Positions 42,832-50,575 are shown, numbered from the stretch's first letter. The stretch: DNA of 50,909 nucleotides from Alkalihalobacillus alcalophilus ATCC 27647 = CGMCC 1.3604 (GCF_000292245.2 NZ_ALPT02000032.1:1-50909), one strand, 5' to 3'. The notes: generated by a model from the letters alone, not told the origin. Made by a program: numbers and translations.

Positions 42832-43921
42832 GTAAATGAAGAATATGTGTCGTAATCTCCTTTGCCGCTTCTGGCTTACGGTACTTTCTCGCTCGGGTTA
42901 AAAGCTCGTTTCTTGTTTCTTGATTGGCAATCACCGAATAAATATCTTTGATGAGCTCACTCGAATCTTTGGCGAATAAAGCGGCCCCCCACTTTTCTAA
43001 AATAAGTGCGTTCTCTTCTTCATGACCGACAATCGGTTCATAGAGAACAATCGGTGTTTCACACGCCAATGCTTCACTAACTGTCAAACCGCCTGCTTTT
43101 GTAACAATTAAATCACATGACTGAATATATTCTAAAAAAAGGGAAGTAAATGGTCGAATGAGAATTCGATGTTTGCTTTTTTTTGTTTGCAGTTTCTTCA
43201 TCATGGTTTGGTTATGTCCGACCATACATAATACCGTCACTTCAAGAGGCAACTCCTCTAGATTATCAATAATGGTTAAAAAATCCATTAAACCATCACT
43301 ACCACTTGCTAACATAATCGCTGGTTGTTCACAATTAATTTCAAACTGTTCTCTCAATGTTTTTTGATCATAAGAGGATGGAGAACAAGGAAAAGGAATT
43401 CCCGTTTGAAAAACACGTTGATTATTTAAACCTAATTGCCTTAATACCAAGTCAGCCGTTTCATCAATTGTAAAATAACCATCCACCTGCTCAGAAATAT
43501 ACGCAGGATGAAAACGAAAATCTGTAATAACACTAAATAGCGGGAACCTTTTTCTTCCTTCCTCCTTTGCAATACTTAACAACCACGTCGCAAGGGGGTG
43601 AGTGGAAATGACAAAAGGCACCTCTCTTTTTGAAATAAATTGTTCAAGCTGAGAAGCGAGCCACTTCATTGCTTTTCTTTCAAAAAAATTAAAGCGATTT
43701 AACCGTGAATAAAAACGCCCCCACATTTGAGGCTTTTTCTTTAACATCCACAAGTAAGAGCTACGTATCCCAAAGTGAAGCATTGGGTGGATCCATTTAA
43801 AAATATCAATAATCTCTGGTTTATATGAACTACTTCTCATTAACTCTTTTTGCAGAGATAGAGCAGCTTGCTGATGACCTTGTCCAATTGAAGCTGAAAA
43901 AATAAGTGGCTGACTATCCAT
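42749..43921 (-). CDS. UgtP/MGDG-synthase-like glycosyltransferase
   Basis: A 390-residue GT28/GT-B glycosyltransferase. The N-terminal FSASIGQGHQQAALSLQKEL is the acceptor-domain signature of MurG, UgtP and plant MGDG synthases. The C-terminal KAGGLTVSEALACETPIVLY binds the UDP-sugar. It could add a hexose to diacylglycerol or another lipid at the inner membrane face, but it is a paralogue of UgtP and the acceptor cannot be told. The start at 43921 follows GGGAG. Its 3' end overlaps a small convergent gene. Confidence 0.82.
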   Translation of the reverse strand: MDSQPLIFSASIGQGHQQAALSLQKELMRSSSYKPEIIDIFKWIHPMLHFGIRSSYLWMLKKKPQMWGRFYSRLNRFNFFERKAMKWLASQLEQFISKREVPFVISTHPLATWLLSIAKEEGRKRFPLFSVITDFRFHPAYISEQVDGYFTIDETADLVLRQLGLNNQRVFQTGIPFPCSPSSYDQKTLREQFEINCEQPAIMLASGSDGLMDFLTIIDNLEELPLEVTVLCMVGHNQTMMKKLQTKKSKHRILIRPFTSLFLEYIQSCDLIVTKAGGLTVSEALACETPIVLYEPIVGHEEENALILEKWGAALFAKDSSELIKDIYSVIANQETRNELLTRARKYRKPEAAKEITTHILHLLIQYPLESQHSYESYDVLPVAKSKEQG

Positions 43922-44126
43922 TTGCTCCCTACTCTCTCAAAAATCTTCTTTCTTATTAATATACAAATTTAATTTGTTTTTATTCTTAAAATCTGGAGAA
44001 GTTAAGCGAAGTCGTTTACCTTTTGAGAAGATTTGGTTAAGATAAAGTAAGTAATGATATTAATTGGAGTCGCTTCTCCTTAAGCTAAAGAGAAGATTGT
44101 GAACTTATATTGAAAGGATGAACATT

Positions 44127-45116
44127 TTGAAAACAGTATTTTCTGGTATTCAACCTAGTGGAACATTAACACTCGGAAATTATTTAGGAGCAATGAAAAA
44201 CTTTGTGGAGATGCAAGAGGAGGCGAACTGTTATTTTTGTATCGTCGATCAACATGCGATTACCGTACCACAAGATCGTTTAAAACTTCGTGAAAATATC
44301 CGTAGCCTTGCTGCTCTTTATTTAGCAGTCGGCATTGATCCGGAGAAATCTACTTTATTTATTCAATCTGAAGTACCGGCTCATGCACAACTAGGTTGGA
44401 TGATGCAATGTACTTCATACATCGGTGAATTAGAGCGTATGACTCAGTTTAAAGATAAGTCAGATGGTAAAGAAGCTGTATCTGCGGCCCTTCTTACATA
44501 TCCACCATTAATGGCCGCCGATATTCTTTTATATAAAACAGATATCGTACCAGTTGGCGAAGACCAAAAACAACATCTCGAGTTAACGAGAGATTTAGCA
44601 GAACGATTTAACAAAAAATATAATGAAATCTTTACAATTCCAGAGGTTAAAATTCCAAAAGTTGGAGCTCGGATTATGTCTTTAAATGATCCTTCTAAAA
44701 AAATGAGTAAATCCAACCCTAATGTAAAAAGCTTCATCTCTATGTTAGACGAACCAGCGACCATTCGTAAAAAGATTAAAAGTGCTGTAACTGATACTGA
44801 TGGCGAAATTCGTCTTGACCGCGAAAATAAAGCTGCCGTTTCAAACCTTTTAACGATCTATTCATTATGCTCAGGCTTATCAATTGATGAAATCGTAGCA
44901 AAGTACGAAGGAAAAGGCTACGGTGATTTTAAAGCGGACTTAGCAGAAGTTGTCATTCAAGAACTTGAGCCCGTACAAGCTCGTTATCATGAACTTCTTC
45001 AATCAGATGAACTTGACCAAATTTTAGATCGTGGTGCGGAAAAAGCAAACCGTGCTGCAAATAAAATGATTGAAAAAGCTGAACGTGCCATGGGACTTGG
45101 TCGTAAAAGAAGATAA
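44127..45116 (+). CDS. trpS: Tryptophanyl-tRNA synthetase
   Basis: A 329-residue class I aminoacyl-tRNA synthetase. TVFSGIQPSGTLTLGNYLGA contains the HIGH-type motif (TLGN) and KKMSKSNPN the KMSKS loop. VPVGEDQKQHLELTRDLA and IMSLNDPSKKMSKS are characteristic of TrpRS. TTG at 44127 lies 9 bp after AAAGG and gives the usual MKTVFSG start; ATG 44118 overlaps the ribosome site. I found no T-box (no AGGGTGG-type antiterminator) in the 200 bp upstream. Confidence 0.96.
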   Translation: MKTVFSGIQPSGTLTLGNYLGAMKNFVEMQEEANCYFCIVDQHAITVPQDRLKLRENIRSLAALYLAVGIDPEKSTLFIQSEVPAHAQLGWMMQCTSYIGELERMTQFKDKSDGKEAVSAALLTYPPLMAADILLYKTDIVPVGEDQKQHLELTRDLAERFNKKYNEIFTIPEVKIPKVGARIMSLNDPSKKMSKSNPNVKSFISMLDEPATIRKKIKSAVTDTDGEIRLDRENKAAVSNLLTIYSLCSGLSIDEIVAKYEGKGYGDFKADLAEVVIQELEPVQARYHELLQSDELDQILDRGAEKANRAANKMIEKAERAMGLGRKRR

Positions 45117-45127
45117 TAAATGACATT

Positions 45128-45166
45128 ACCTCATAAAGTCAGAATAGACTTTGTGAGGTCTTTTTT
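45128..45166 (+). terminator. Terminator of trpS
   Basis: ACCTCATAAAGTC (45128-45140) pairs with GACTTTGTGAGGT (45147-45159) with one mismatch, then T6. Confidence 0.9.
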
Positions 45167-45228
45167 ATTCCGCATCTAATTAGGAAGAGGGTGACGTGAT
45201 AAACTTCTTCCAAACAAAAACGCAAAAT

Positions 45229-45271
45229 AAAAACGTTCCTCCGTTGAAAATATCAACTAAGAAACGTTTTT
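45229..45271 (-). terminator. Terminator after the 40-residue membrane protein
   Basis: AAAAACGTT/AACGTTTTT arms (45229-45237 with 45263-45271), just past the stop on the minus strand. Confidence 0.7.
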
Positions 45272-45275
45272 GGGC

Positions 45276-45398
45276 TTAATAGCCGTTCGTTTTTCTCCAA
45301 ACTTTCCCTACGAAAAACGAAAGTCCTAAAGTTCCAACAAGTAAAACTACAGCAAGAATCTGCATAATTGTATAAGCAAATGAATCCCAAGTTTCCAT
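45276..45398 (-). CDS. Small single-pass membrane protein, 40 residues
   Basis: METWDSFAYT, then a hydrophobic stretch (IMQILAVVLLVGTLGLSFFV) and a basic end (GKVWRKTNGY). The ribosome site GGAGGGG lies 10 bp before the ATG and a terminator sits 5 bp after the stop, so it is a complete little transcription unit. Not recognised. Between trpS and yjbA. Confidence 0.65.
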   Translation of the reverse strand: METWDSFAYTIMQILAVVLLVGTLGLSFFVGKVWRKTNGY

Positions 45399-45562
45399 GT
45401 TAAAGACTCCCCTCCTTATGCTTATTCTTATCTATTATAGGAGAGTTCATCCAACATGTAAACGATTCACTTAAACAACAAGGCCAATTTCACATAATTG
45501 CCTTGAGTTACACTTTAGCTAACCCTGCCATTCACACTTCTAAATTCACCGTTAAAAGCGAT

Positions 45563-46309
45563 TTACTTTACACTTTCTCCTTGCTCTAAATCCCATAATT
45601 TCTCAAAAAACACTTGTCCCTTTACTAATGATTGGCAAAGTTGATGGTGTTTATCTGTCCAGCCTTCTTTTATTTCGTCATACATCCTTGCCGTAACTTC
45701 TTCTTTATCCATCGTTTGAATCGCACGATAGCTTTCAGGTGCCCATTCCGTATACCAATAACGAATTTCTGCTTCTTCACTTGATGTAAATAACTGCTCC
45801 AAAGCCATATATAATATTTGTTTCAATTGACGTTCTTTTCTTGTTAGCCCTTGCATATCAGCTGGATCTGGAGATAATAAGTGGTGTTGCTTCCTTTCAA
45901 TAGGCATTTCCAATTCAAATGATTCACATTCATTTTGTTCGAGTAATTCAAAGACTAATTGCTCTTGCCTTGGTGAGAGTCTGCTTTTTCGAATCGGTGT
46001 TTTATATCCCATCGTATCAATAGCGATGATTCGCTCACCATCTGTCGCAATAAAACAATAATCAAGCTGAACACGGGACATGTTTTTTCTTAAGAAACTC
46101 TGGTTATGAACAGTTTTCAAAAGATAGTCTGGCAAATCGGCTAAGTCATTTTCAATGAAGTTGAATAATTCCTTTGTTACCTTAATCACGATCACTTGAT
46201 CCAACACTTCTACACGGTCCTCGCTTCTCCACTCATAAAAATGACAAACATTGTAACCATTTTCTTCACCCTCAAACCAATTTACCCAAACATCTCGCAT
46301 CTGGACCAT
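45563..46309 (-). CDS. yjbA: YjbA, UPF0736 family protein
   Basis: A 248-residue soluble protein with an acidic, aromatic-rich sequence (VWVNWFEGEENGYNVCHFYE, WYTEWAPESYRAIQTMDKEE). The position, next to trpS and before yjaZ, and the length match B. subtilis YjbA. The start at 46309 follows AGGAGG; the longer frame from 46357 includes that site. No biochemical function is known for the family, and I see no catalytic motif. Confidence 0.87.
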   Translation of the reverse strand: MVQMRDVWVNWFEGEENGYNVCHFYEWRSEDRVEVLDQVIVIKVTKELFNFIENDLADLPDYLLKTVHNQSFLRKNMSRVQLDYCFIATDGERIIAIDTMGYKTPIRKSRLSPRQEQLVFELLEQNECESFELEMPIERKQHHLLSPDPADMQGLTRKERQLKQILYMALEQLFTSSEEAEIRYWYTEWAPESYRAIQTMDKEEVTARMYDEIKEGWTDKHHQLCQSLVKGQVFFEKLWDLEQGESVK

Positions 46310-46426
46310 TGATACTCCTCCTAACATCGAAAAGAATTGTACCCTCAGTATGGTCAAGCGTTAACCAATTTATTCCACGCACCCTTTTTTTCAATCGACA
46401 AATTTCATTATAAAGACCGTAACCAC

Positions 46427-47269
46427 TTAATTTGATTCTTCAAAAAAAATTGATTTTTTATAAATAGACCAAGTATCCATCTTTAACAAATCCAATGTGG
46501 TGAGTGCAAACTTCTGTATAACGGATTCAACCATATAAAAACCAATCGAATATCCGAGCATCCGAGGAATCCCCTCTCTTGTATCTCCATTCAACAAATG
46601 ACGATAGTAGTTTCTTCCCTTTAGTTTTAAATGTTCACGATAGTGATTATTGAACAAAGGTAAACAATCAGACAACCGATATTGCTCAACCCACGGGGCT
46701 AAAGCGTCTTTTCCAAGCTCCTCCTTCACCGCTGCTTCCGCGAGCCCTTCCATTAAAATCGACTCTAATAAGGAGACTTCCTCTTCTTTATTATTCGTAA
46801 CGGCCAAACGACAAACATGGTGATATTCATGCACAATTAAAGCTAATAATTGCTCTTCATTAATGTTAGGATCAATAAATAAACAAATGATCATATCTGT
46901 TGAAAGTCCTGTTTTCCCGCCTACTTCTCTCCATAAATGCTCTTTTGCTCGTTCAATTGGAAAAATAAAAATAGGTACATCCGGTCCGGTCCATTCTTTT
47001 CTTAATTGTAAAAATTTATTTTGTGTTACACTCCACCATTTTTTATTTAATAAATCCTCCTCCATTAACGTTAAATCAGTCTCTGGATTCGATAAGCCTA
47101 AATCTAAAAAATAGCGATGAACTTCTTCTATTTTATGATTTTTAAAATAATCAATAATTGGTGTGATTAGCATTCTTTGTTGCCATTCATATCTTTCTTT
47201 TGCATTCTTTTTTTCCTTCCAGTATTTAAGGTAATACTGGAGCCATTTATCTGTTCGAACAACTCCCAT
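46427..47269 (-). CDS. yjaZ: YjaZ-like DUF2268 putative zinc protease
   Basis: A 280-residue protein with a metalloprotease-like HEYHH site (LIVHEYHHVCRLAVTN, near residue 145) and a downstream Glu in SILMEGLAEAAVKEELG, the gluzincin arrangement of DUF2268. No signal peptide. The ribosome site GGAGGTG is good. Synteny with yjbA-trpS matches B. subtilis. Substrate unknown. Confidence 0.87.
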   Translation of the reverse strand: MGVVRTDKWLQYYLKYWKEKKNAKERYEWQQRMLITPIIDYFKNHKIEEVHRYFLDLGLSNPETDLTLMEEDLLNKKWWSVTQNKFLQLRKEWTGPDVPIFIFPIERAKEHLWREVGGKTGLSTDMIICLFIDPNINEEQLLALIVHEYHHVCRLAVTNNKEEEVSLLESILMEGLAEAAVKEELGKDALAPWVEQYRLSDCLPLFNNHYREHLKLKGRNYYRHLLNGDTREGIPRMLGYSIGFYMVESVIQKFALTTLDLLKMDTWSIYKKSIFFEESN

Positions 47270-47426
47270 ATAATGACACCTCCAATCCTCAGCCTCTACA
47301 TTCTATGCGAACAATAAATCGGAATGAACCGTATTCCTCATTCTGCCAAAGATAAAATTCACTTTTTTCGACAAAGATTACTCTTCGGATTTGGACTACA
47401 GGGGAGGTGCGGAATTATAGCACTCT

Positions 47427-47577
47427 TTTGATTCCCTTTACGGCTTTTATTTGATGGCTTTTGGATTCATTGCTAGCCTTTGATTCCCTTTGCGGCTCTT
47501 ATTCGATGGCTTTTGACTTCATTGCTGGCCTTTGATTCCCTTTGCGGCTCTTATTCATTCGCTTACGACTTTATTCC
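47427..47577. repeat. 52-bp tandem repeat, three copies
   Basis: TTTGATTCCCTTT starts at 47427, 47479 and 47531, exactly 52 bp apart. The units continue with GCGGCT[C/T]TTATT and GATGGCTTTTG. Copies 1 and 2 are alike over the whole unit; copy 3 diverges in its second half. The period is not a multiple of three and no ORF crosses it. Confidence 0.85.
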
Positions 47578-47587
47578 ACATTTCATA

Positions 47588-47619
47588 CAAAAAAAGACCA
47601 CTCAATAGTGAATGGTCTT
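47588..47619 (-). terminator. Terminator of the Cys-rich operon
   Basis: AGACCA (47595-47600) pairs with TGGTCT (47613-47618), extended inward by ACT/AGT; T7 follows on the minus strand. Confidence 0.8.
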
Positions 47620-47680
47620 CTGAGTTAGTCCTTTAACTTGGAGAGTGTTCTTAAATATGTCCTCCTCAAAAAAGAGGGCT

Positions 47681-48016
47681 CTAAATGAACAATAGGGGGG
47701 AATGAACTTTTTTCTGCCTTTTTGGAATCCGTTCTTTTTTAGGTACTCGGTTCTGGTCTGTTACTTTAACAGCAATGACTGAGTGAGCACAAACCGTAAT
47801 GACAGAATGAACACTTTGATTAAAATCATAAAGGAGAACTTCACCATCTTTTACCTCAACAAAATAACCTTCAATCGGTGTTGTCGAATGCAAATATATT
47901 TTCACCAACGAATTTCTAGCAATATTACGAAAAAGAGCCACGCCACTACACCTTGTTTCAGTGACTTCTTGACCACTTTCTTTACGATTTCCCCACATTA
48001 ATTCATTCCAGCTCAT
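47681..48016 (-). CDS. Sm/Hfq-like paralogue C (111 residues)
   Basis: The most diverged of three paralogues. The core LFRNIARNSLVKIYLHSTTPIEGYFVEVKDGEVLLYDF aligns with the other two, but most cysteines are gone and a basic tail of about 25 residues (RVPKKERIPKRQKKVHS) is added. The ribosome site GAGGGGGG is strong. It starts 40 bp after paralogue B and is probably cotranscribed, because no promoter fits the gap. The alternation of strands with VKIYL, GYFVEV, EVLLYDF and VIAVKV recalls the five-stranded Sm/Hfq barrel. Function unknown. Confidence 0.72.
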   Translation of the reverse strand: MSWNELMWGNRKESGQEVTETRCSGVALFRNIARNSLVKIYLHSTTPIEGYFVEVKDGEVLLYDFNQSVHSVITVCAHSVIAVKVTDQNRVPKKERIPKRQKKVHSPLLFI

Positions 48017-48056
48017 TTTTATCCCCCCTCACCTAACCCAACACTGAGGTTATTTC

Positions 48057-48341
48057 TTAATATTTTTTGCAGCCTTTATCAAATTTACATCTTACATTTT
48101 CATCACTTACTGCTACTGCTACGATATCGTCACAGCAAATCGTAATTAAAGTATGACAATCTTTATCAAAATCAAATAACGTAGCCTCTTTACCATTGCT
48201 TTCGATATAATAACCTTCTACTGCTTTAGATGCTTTTAAGAAAACTTTCACATATTGATTACGTGATACATGTCTAAAGAAAGTTTCACAATCACAAGCT
48301 TGGTTATAACTCGCTCCTCTTGTATTTCCCCATCCGTACAT
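48057..48341 (-). CDS. Cys-rich Sm/Hfq-like paralogue B (94 residues)
   Basis: MYGWGNTRGASYNQACDCET, then FFRHVSRNQYVKVFLKASKA and a strand-rich core ending ITICCDDIVAVAV, with a Cys- and Lys-rich tail (RCKFDKGCKKY). About 75% identical over the core to paralogue A by eye. The start at 48341 follows AAAGGAGGG; the earlier in-frame ATG (48368) lies inside the promoter. Sigma-K-like signals lie at 48366-48393. Small Cys-rich proteins made late in the mother cell are typically spore-coat or crust components (inference). I do not recognise a named family. Confidence 0.75.
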   Translation of the reverse strand: MYGWGNTRGASYNQACDCETFFRHVSRNQYVKVFLKASKAVEGYYIESNGKEATLFDFDKDCHTLITICCDDIVAVAVSDENVRCKFDKGCKKY

Positions 48342-48365
48342 AGTATTCCCTCCTTTCTGATAGTA

Positions 48366-48393
48366 CATCTTATGCCAAGCTTATAACGCTTGT
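48366..48393 (-). promoter_or_regulatory. Predicted sigma-K promoter of paralogues B and C
   Basis: AC (48392-48393), 17 bp, CATAAGATG (48366-48374) on the minus strand; one mismatch in the -10 (TG for TA). The -10 with its flanking TACTAT or TATTAT is nearly identical to that of paralogue A. Confidence 0.5.
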
Positions 48394-48453
48394 ATAGACG
48401 ACTCCCTTAAATCTGGAAACTTTTCATAGAAAATCGAATTTCATATTAAAGAA

Positions 48454-48500
48454 GGAGCTATCTAAAATAAAGTGCATTTTCAACTTTACTAGATAGCTCC
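48454..48500 (-). terminator. Terminator of paralogue A
   Basis: GGAGCTATCTA (48454-48464) pairs perfectly with TAGATAGCTCC (48490-48500), followed by TTCTTT on the minus strand. Confidence 0.8.
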
Positions 48501-48522
48501 AAATCATCATTTTAAAAGACTA

Positions 48523-48813
48523 TTATTTGCAGCCTTTTTTACCGCTGTCATATTTACATCTTACATTTTCTTGACTTACTGCTACTGATACGATATCGTC
48601 ACAACAAATCGTAATTACTGTATGACACTCTTCGTCAAAATCAAACAATGTTACTTCATTGCCATTAGATTCAACATAATATCCTTCTACCGCTTTACTA
48701 GCTTTTAAATAGACTTTTACATATTGATTTCTTGCTACATGTCTAAAGAACGTATCGCAATCACAGCCACTTCTAGCACCTCTAACATCTCCATATCCGT
48801 AACCACAGCTCAT
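48523..48813 (-). CDS. Cys-rich Sm/Hfq-like paralogue A (96 residues)
   Basis: MSCGYGYGDVRGARSGCDCD, then FFRHVARNQYVKVYLKASKA and the core ending ITICCDDIVSVAV, with the tail RCKYDSGKKGCK. Nine cysteines in 96 residues. Predicted strands VKVYL, VEGYYVES, EVTLFDF, TVITICC and VSVAV give a five-strand Sm/Hfq-like order, but the RNA-binding residues of Hfq cannot be identified. GGAGGT lies 7 bp before the ATG. It has its own sigma-K-like promoter and terminator, so it is single-gene. A spore-surface role is more likely than RNA binding, given the cysteines. Confidence 0.75.
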   Translation of the reverse strand: MSCGYGYGDVRGARSGCDCDTFFRHVARNQYVKVYLKASKAVEGYYVESNGNEVTLFDFDEECHTVITICCDDIVSVAVSQENVRCKYDSGKKGCK

Positions 48814-48841
48814 TTACATGACCTCCTTTCAAAGTATAATA

Positions 48842-48868
48842 CATCTTATGCGTCACTCTATTTGATGT
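48842..48868 (-). promoter_or_regulatory. Predicted sigma-K promoter of paralogue A
   Basis: AC (48867-48868), 16 bp, CATAAGATG (48842-48850) on the minus strand; spacing exact, one mismatch in the -10. Confidence 0.5.
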
Positions 48869-49036
48869 ATAGACAAATCTATCAGTAACAAATTCATCAA
48901 TTCTCTGCATCCCTTTTTCTACTAGAACTTTACTGACTGAACCACAAATTGAACAACGGTTTCCACATTTCTAGACGAATGCACATAGGCAAGTGTACTA
49001 TGACATACAAAGTGATAAATATATATGATGCGTAAT

Positions 49037-49067
49037 ATCTCGTAAAGTGAAGTGAAATCTCGTAAAG
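49037..49067. repeat. Direct repeat ATCTCGTAAAG, 20-bp spacing
   Basis: Two exact 11-bp copies at 49037-49047 and 49057-49067, two helical turns apart. Confidence 0.6.
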
Positions 49068-49208
49068 AAATGTAGTGTTATCAAGGGTTAGAGGAAATTT
49101 GAGAGAAGAAAAAACAAAGTGATAAAAAACTAATCAAAATGAGAAATTTTTCGGTTTTCGGTTCGATATGGACTGGAAACCGTTTTTTAAATACCAATTC
49201 TTTAAAAA

Positions 49209-49260
49209 CGTTTAAACCCTTGATATATAGCGTTTAAATGCGTTTAAAAGGATGTTTAAA
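49209..49260. repeat. Cluster of GTTTAAA motifs
   Basis: CGTTTAAA at 49209, 49231 and 49241 and TGTTTAAA at 49253: four copies in 52 bp of A/T-rich DNA, iteron-like. Confidence 0.6.
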
Positions 49261-49281
49261 TCAGCGAATCGAATATGATGA

Positions 49282-49395
49282 TTGCGGAAATTTTATTGCG
49301 GAAATGCGGAACTGTTTCCGCAATACCTTCAAGCCAGTCATATCAAGCGATTCGGGATTTTAACTTCGAAAAACTTTCCGCAATGCTTTCCGCAA
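49282..49395. repeat. Five copies of TTGCGGAAA in inverted arrangement
   Basis: TTGCGGAAA at 49282-49290 and 49296-49304 faces TTTCCGCAA at 49315-49323, 49375-49383 and 49387-49395. All five 9-mers are exact. The inner pairs are 14 and 12 bp apart, about one helical turn. Such a layout is typical of protein-binding sites (integrase arm sites, replication or partition sites). Confidence 0.75.
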
Positions 49396-49557
49396 TCTTT
49401 ATTGTATATTAATTCATTATTATGTATAGAAATAATATATAAATTCAAACTCGATACAAGGCTTAAATTTGCGATTAAATGGAGGTTGATATGAGAAATC
49501 AAATCTAATTTCGTTCTAGTGGCCTTCAGCGACTTTCTTCTATAGAAGTAATTAAAA

Positions 49558-49587
49558 TGGACCACCAACATTTCTATTGATGGCCCA
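49558..49587 (-). terminator. Possible terminator of the repressor gene
   Basis: Imperfect hairpin TGGGCCATCAAT/ATGTTGGTGGTCCA on the minus strand, then ATTTTAATT; it lies 130 bp beyond the stop. Confidence 0.4.
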
Positions 49588-49720
49588 CAACAAGGAAGGA
49601 TAACGAAAGCTGTCAACCAGCAACCTTCGTTCCTTCTATTATAGCAATCTCTAAAAATACGATGTTGCAATTTTAACGATTTTTAAAGCGGTAAAATACT
49701 TACCGTTTTAGGGTAAAAAA

Positions 49721-50395
49721 TTAGGCGTGCTTCTTTTCAGGTGCAGGAGTTACGCTTTCGGTTTTGGAAGTCGACTTCGACGACGTTCCCCTTTTAACAG
49801 GACTTACAGTTAGATCGCGTTTCATTCTAGCGATCGTCATGAGTTCAATAGCGTCTCTATCACTTAAACTATTGAAAATCTGAACTAGTTCTTGAGCCTC
49901 CCCTGATAGTTCAATAGATTTCTCTTTTTCTTCTTCAGTATTCTTCTGGATATGTCTATCTTCATAAAGAGCAGCTCCCATTTTTAATAGGTCCACTAGA
50001 TCGTCTTCGTTAAATTCTTCTGTATTTCCCTCTTTCCGAAGGTTAGAAACGACATTTTTCATGACACGTTTCGTCATTTCAGGTTCCTTAAATCGACCTC
50101 CAGCGACAACCTTGTCGATAATCAACATGTCGGATTGTGTAAGTATATTACCATTTTCGGAAATAGAATGGCCTATGTATTCCTCACCAGTCAACAACCA
50201 ATCAGCTGACACTCCGAATTCACCCGAAATTGCGTGTATAGCCTTTGCTCCCGGTAAAGACTTCTTCTTTTCACTTTCCCAATCACCGACGTTCCCGGCA
50301 GAAACCTCGATTCTTTTTGCGAATGCAGCTTGAGACAAGCCATTCTTTTCTCTCAAATACTTAATGCGAACCCCAATGTTATCAATACTTTTCAT
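49721..50395 (-). CDS. XRE-family phage-type repressor
   Basis: A 224-residue protein. Residues about 5-65 are a lambda-repressor-like helix-turn-helix (IKYLREKNGLSQAAFAKRIE, then SAGNVGDWESEKKKSLPGAK, and FGVSADWLLTGE). The middle is helical and acidic, and the tail is low-complexity (SSKSTSKTESVTPAPEKK). No peptidase domain, so it is not a LexA/CI-type self-cleaving repressor. ATG 50395 is 7 bp after GGAGGG. It is divergent from the operon at 50576 with three operator-like palindromes in between, the classic lysogeny-switch layout of Bacillus phages and ICEs. Confidence 0.88.
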   Translation of the reverse strand: MKSIDNIGVRIKYLREKNGLSQAAFAKRIEVSAGNVGDWESEKKKSLPGAKAIHAISGEFGVSADWLLTGEEYIGHSISENGNILTQSDMLIIDKVVAGGRFKEPEMTKRVMKNVVSNLRKEGNTEEFNEDDLVDLLKMGAALYEDRHIQKNTEEEKEKSIELSGEAQELVQIFNSLSDRDAIELMTIARMKRDLTVSPVKRGTSSKSTSKTESVTPAPEKKHA

Positions 50396-50408
50396 AGTTT
50401 TTCCCTCC

Positions 50409-50477
50409 ACACGAATTATCGTATTTTTTTACACGAAAAAGCGGTTATTCTTATTGACTTACACGAAAAAGCGTGTA
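50409..50477. promoter_or_regulatory. Three operator-like palindromes for the XRE repressor
   Basis: O3 (50460-50477) TACACGAAAAAGCGTGTA is a palindrome with 6-bp perfect arms. O2 (50430-50447) has TACACGAAAAAGCG with one degenerate arm. O1 (50409-50424) ACACGAATTATCGTAT is more diverged. O3 sits between -35 and -10 of the rightward promoter; O1 and O2 cover the leftward start region, suggesting both repression and autoregulation. Confidence 0.75.
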
Positions 50478-50481
50478 TAAT
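50454..50481 (+). promoter_or_regulatory. Rightward sigma-A promoter of the divergent operon
   Basis: TTGACT (50454-50459), 16-bp spacer filled by operator O3, TATAAT (50476-50481); the first gene starts 95 bp downstream. Confidence 0.7.
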
Positions 50482-50575
50482 TTAAATTAACAAGTGGTAA
50501 CGTACTTACACAATCATATCAAAGGTGGTTTATCAAAACCTATCAAAATTTCTGAAACGAGAGGAGAAATCTTTC

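Larger units (their letters stand above)
47270..47680. other. Gene-free stretch with a tandem repeat
   Basis: 411 bp between yjaZ and the Cys-rich gene cluster, holding the 52-bp tandem repeat at 47427-47577 and a terminator. No ORF with a ribosome site. Confidence 0.7.
48869..49720. other. Gene-free, repeat-rich boundary region
   Basis: 850 bp without a convincing gene. Short frames exist (49282-49494 plus, 49338-49670 minus) but lack ribosome sites. It contains three repeat clusters at 49037-49395 and a hairpin (49558-49587) that could end the repressor transcript. Probably the junction between the chromosome and a mobile element; no att site or integrase could be identified. Confidence 0.55.

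Noticed and set aside
49338..49670. 110-residue minus-strand ORF and 70-residue plus-strand ORF in the boundary region
   Set aside because: No ribosome site, low-complexity translation, and they overlap the TTGCGGAAA repeats.
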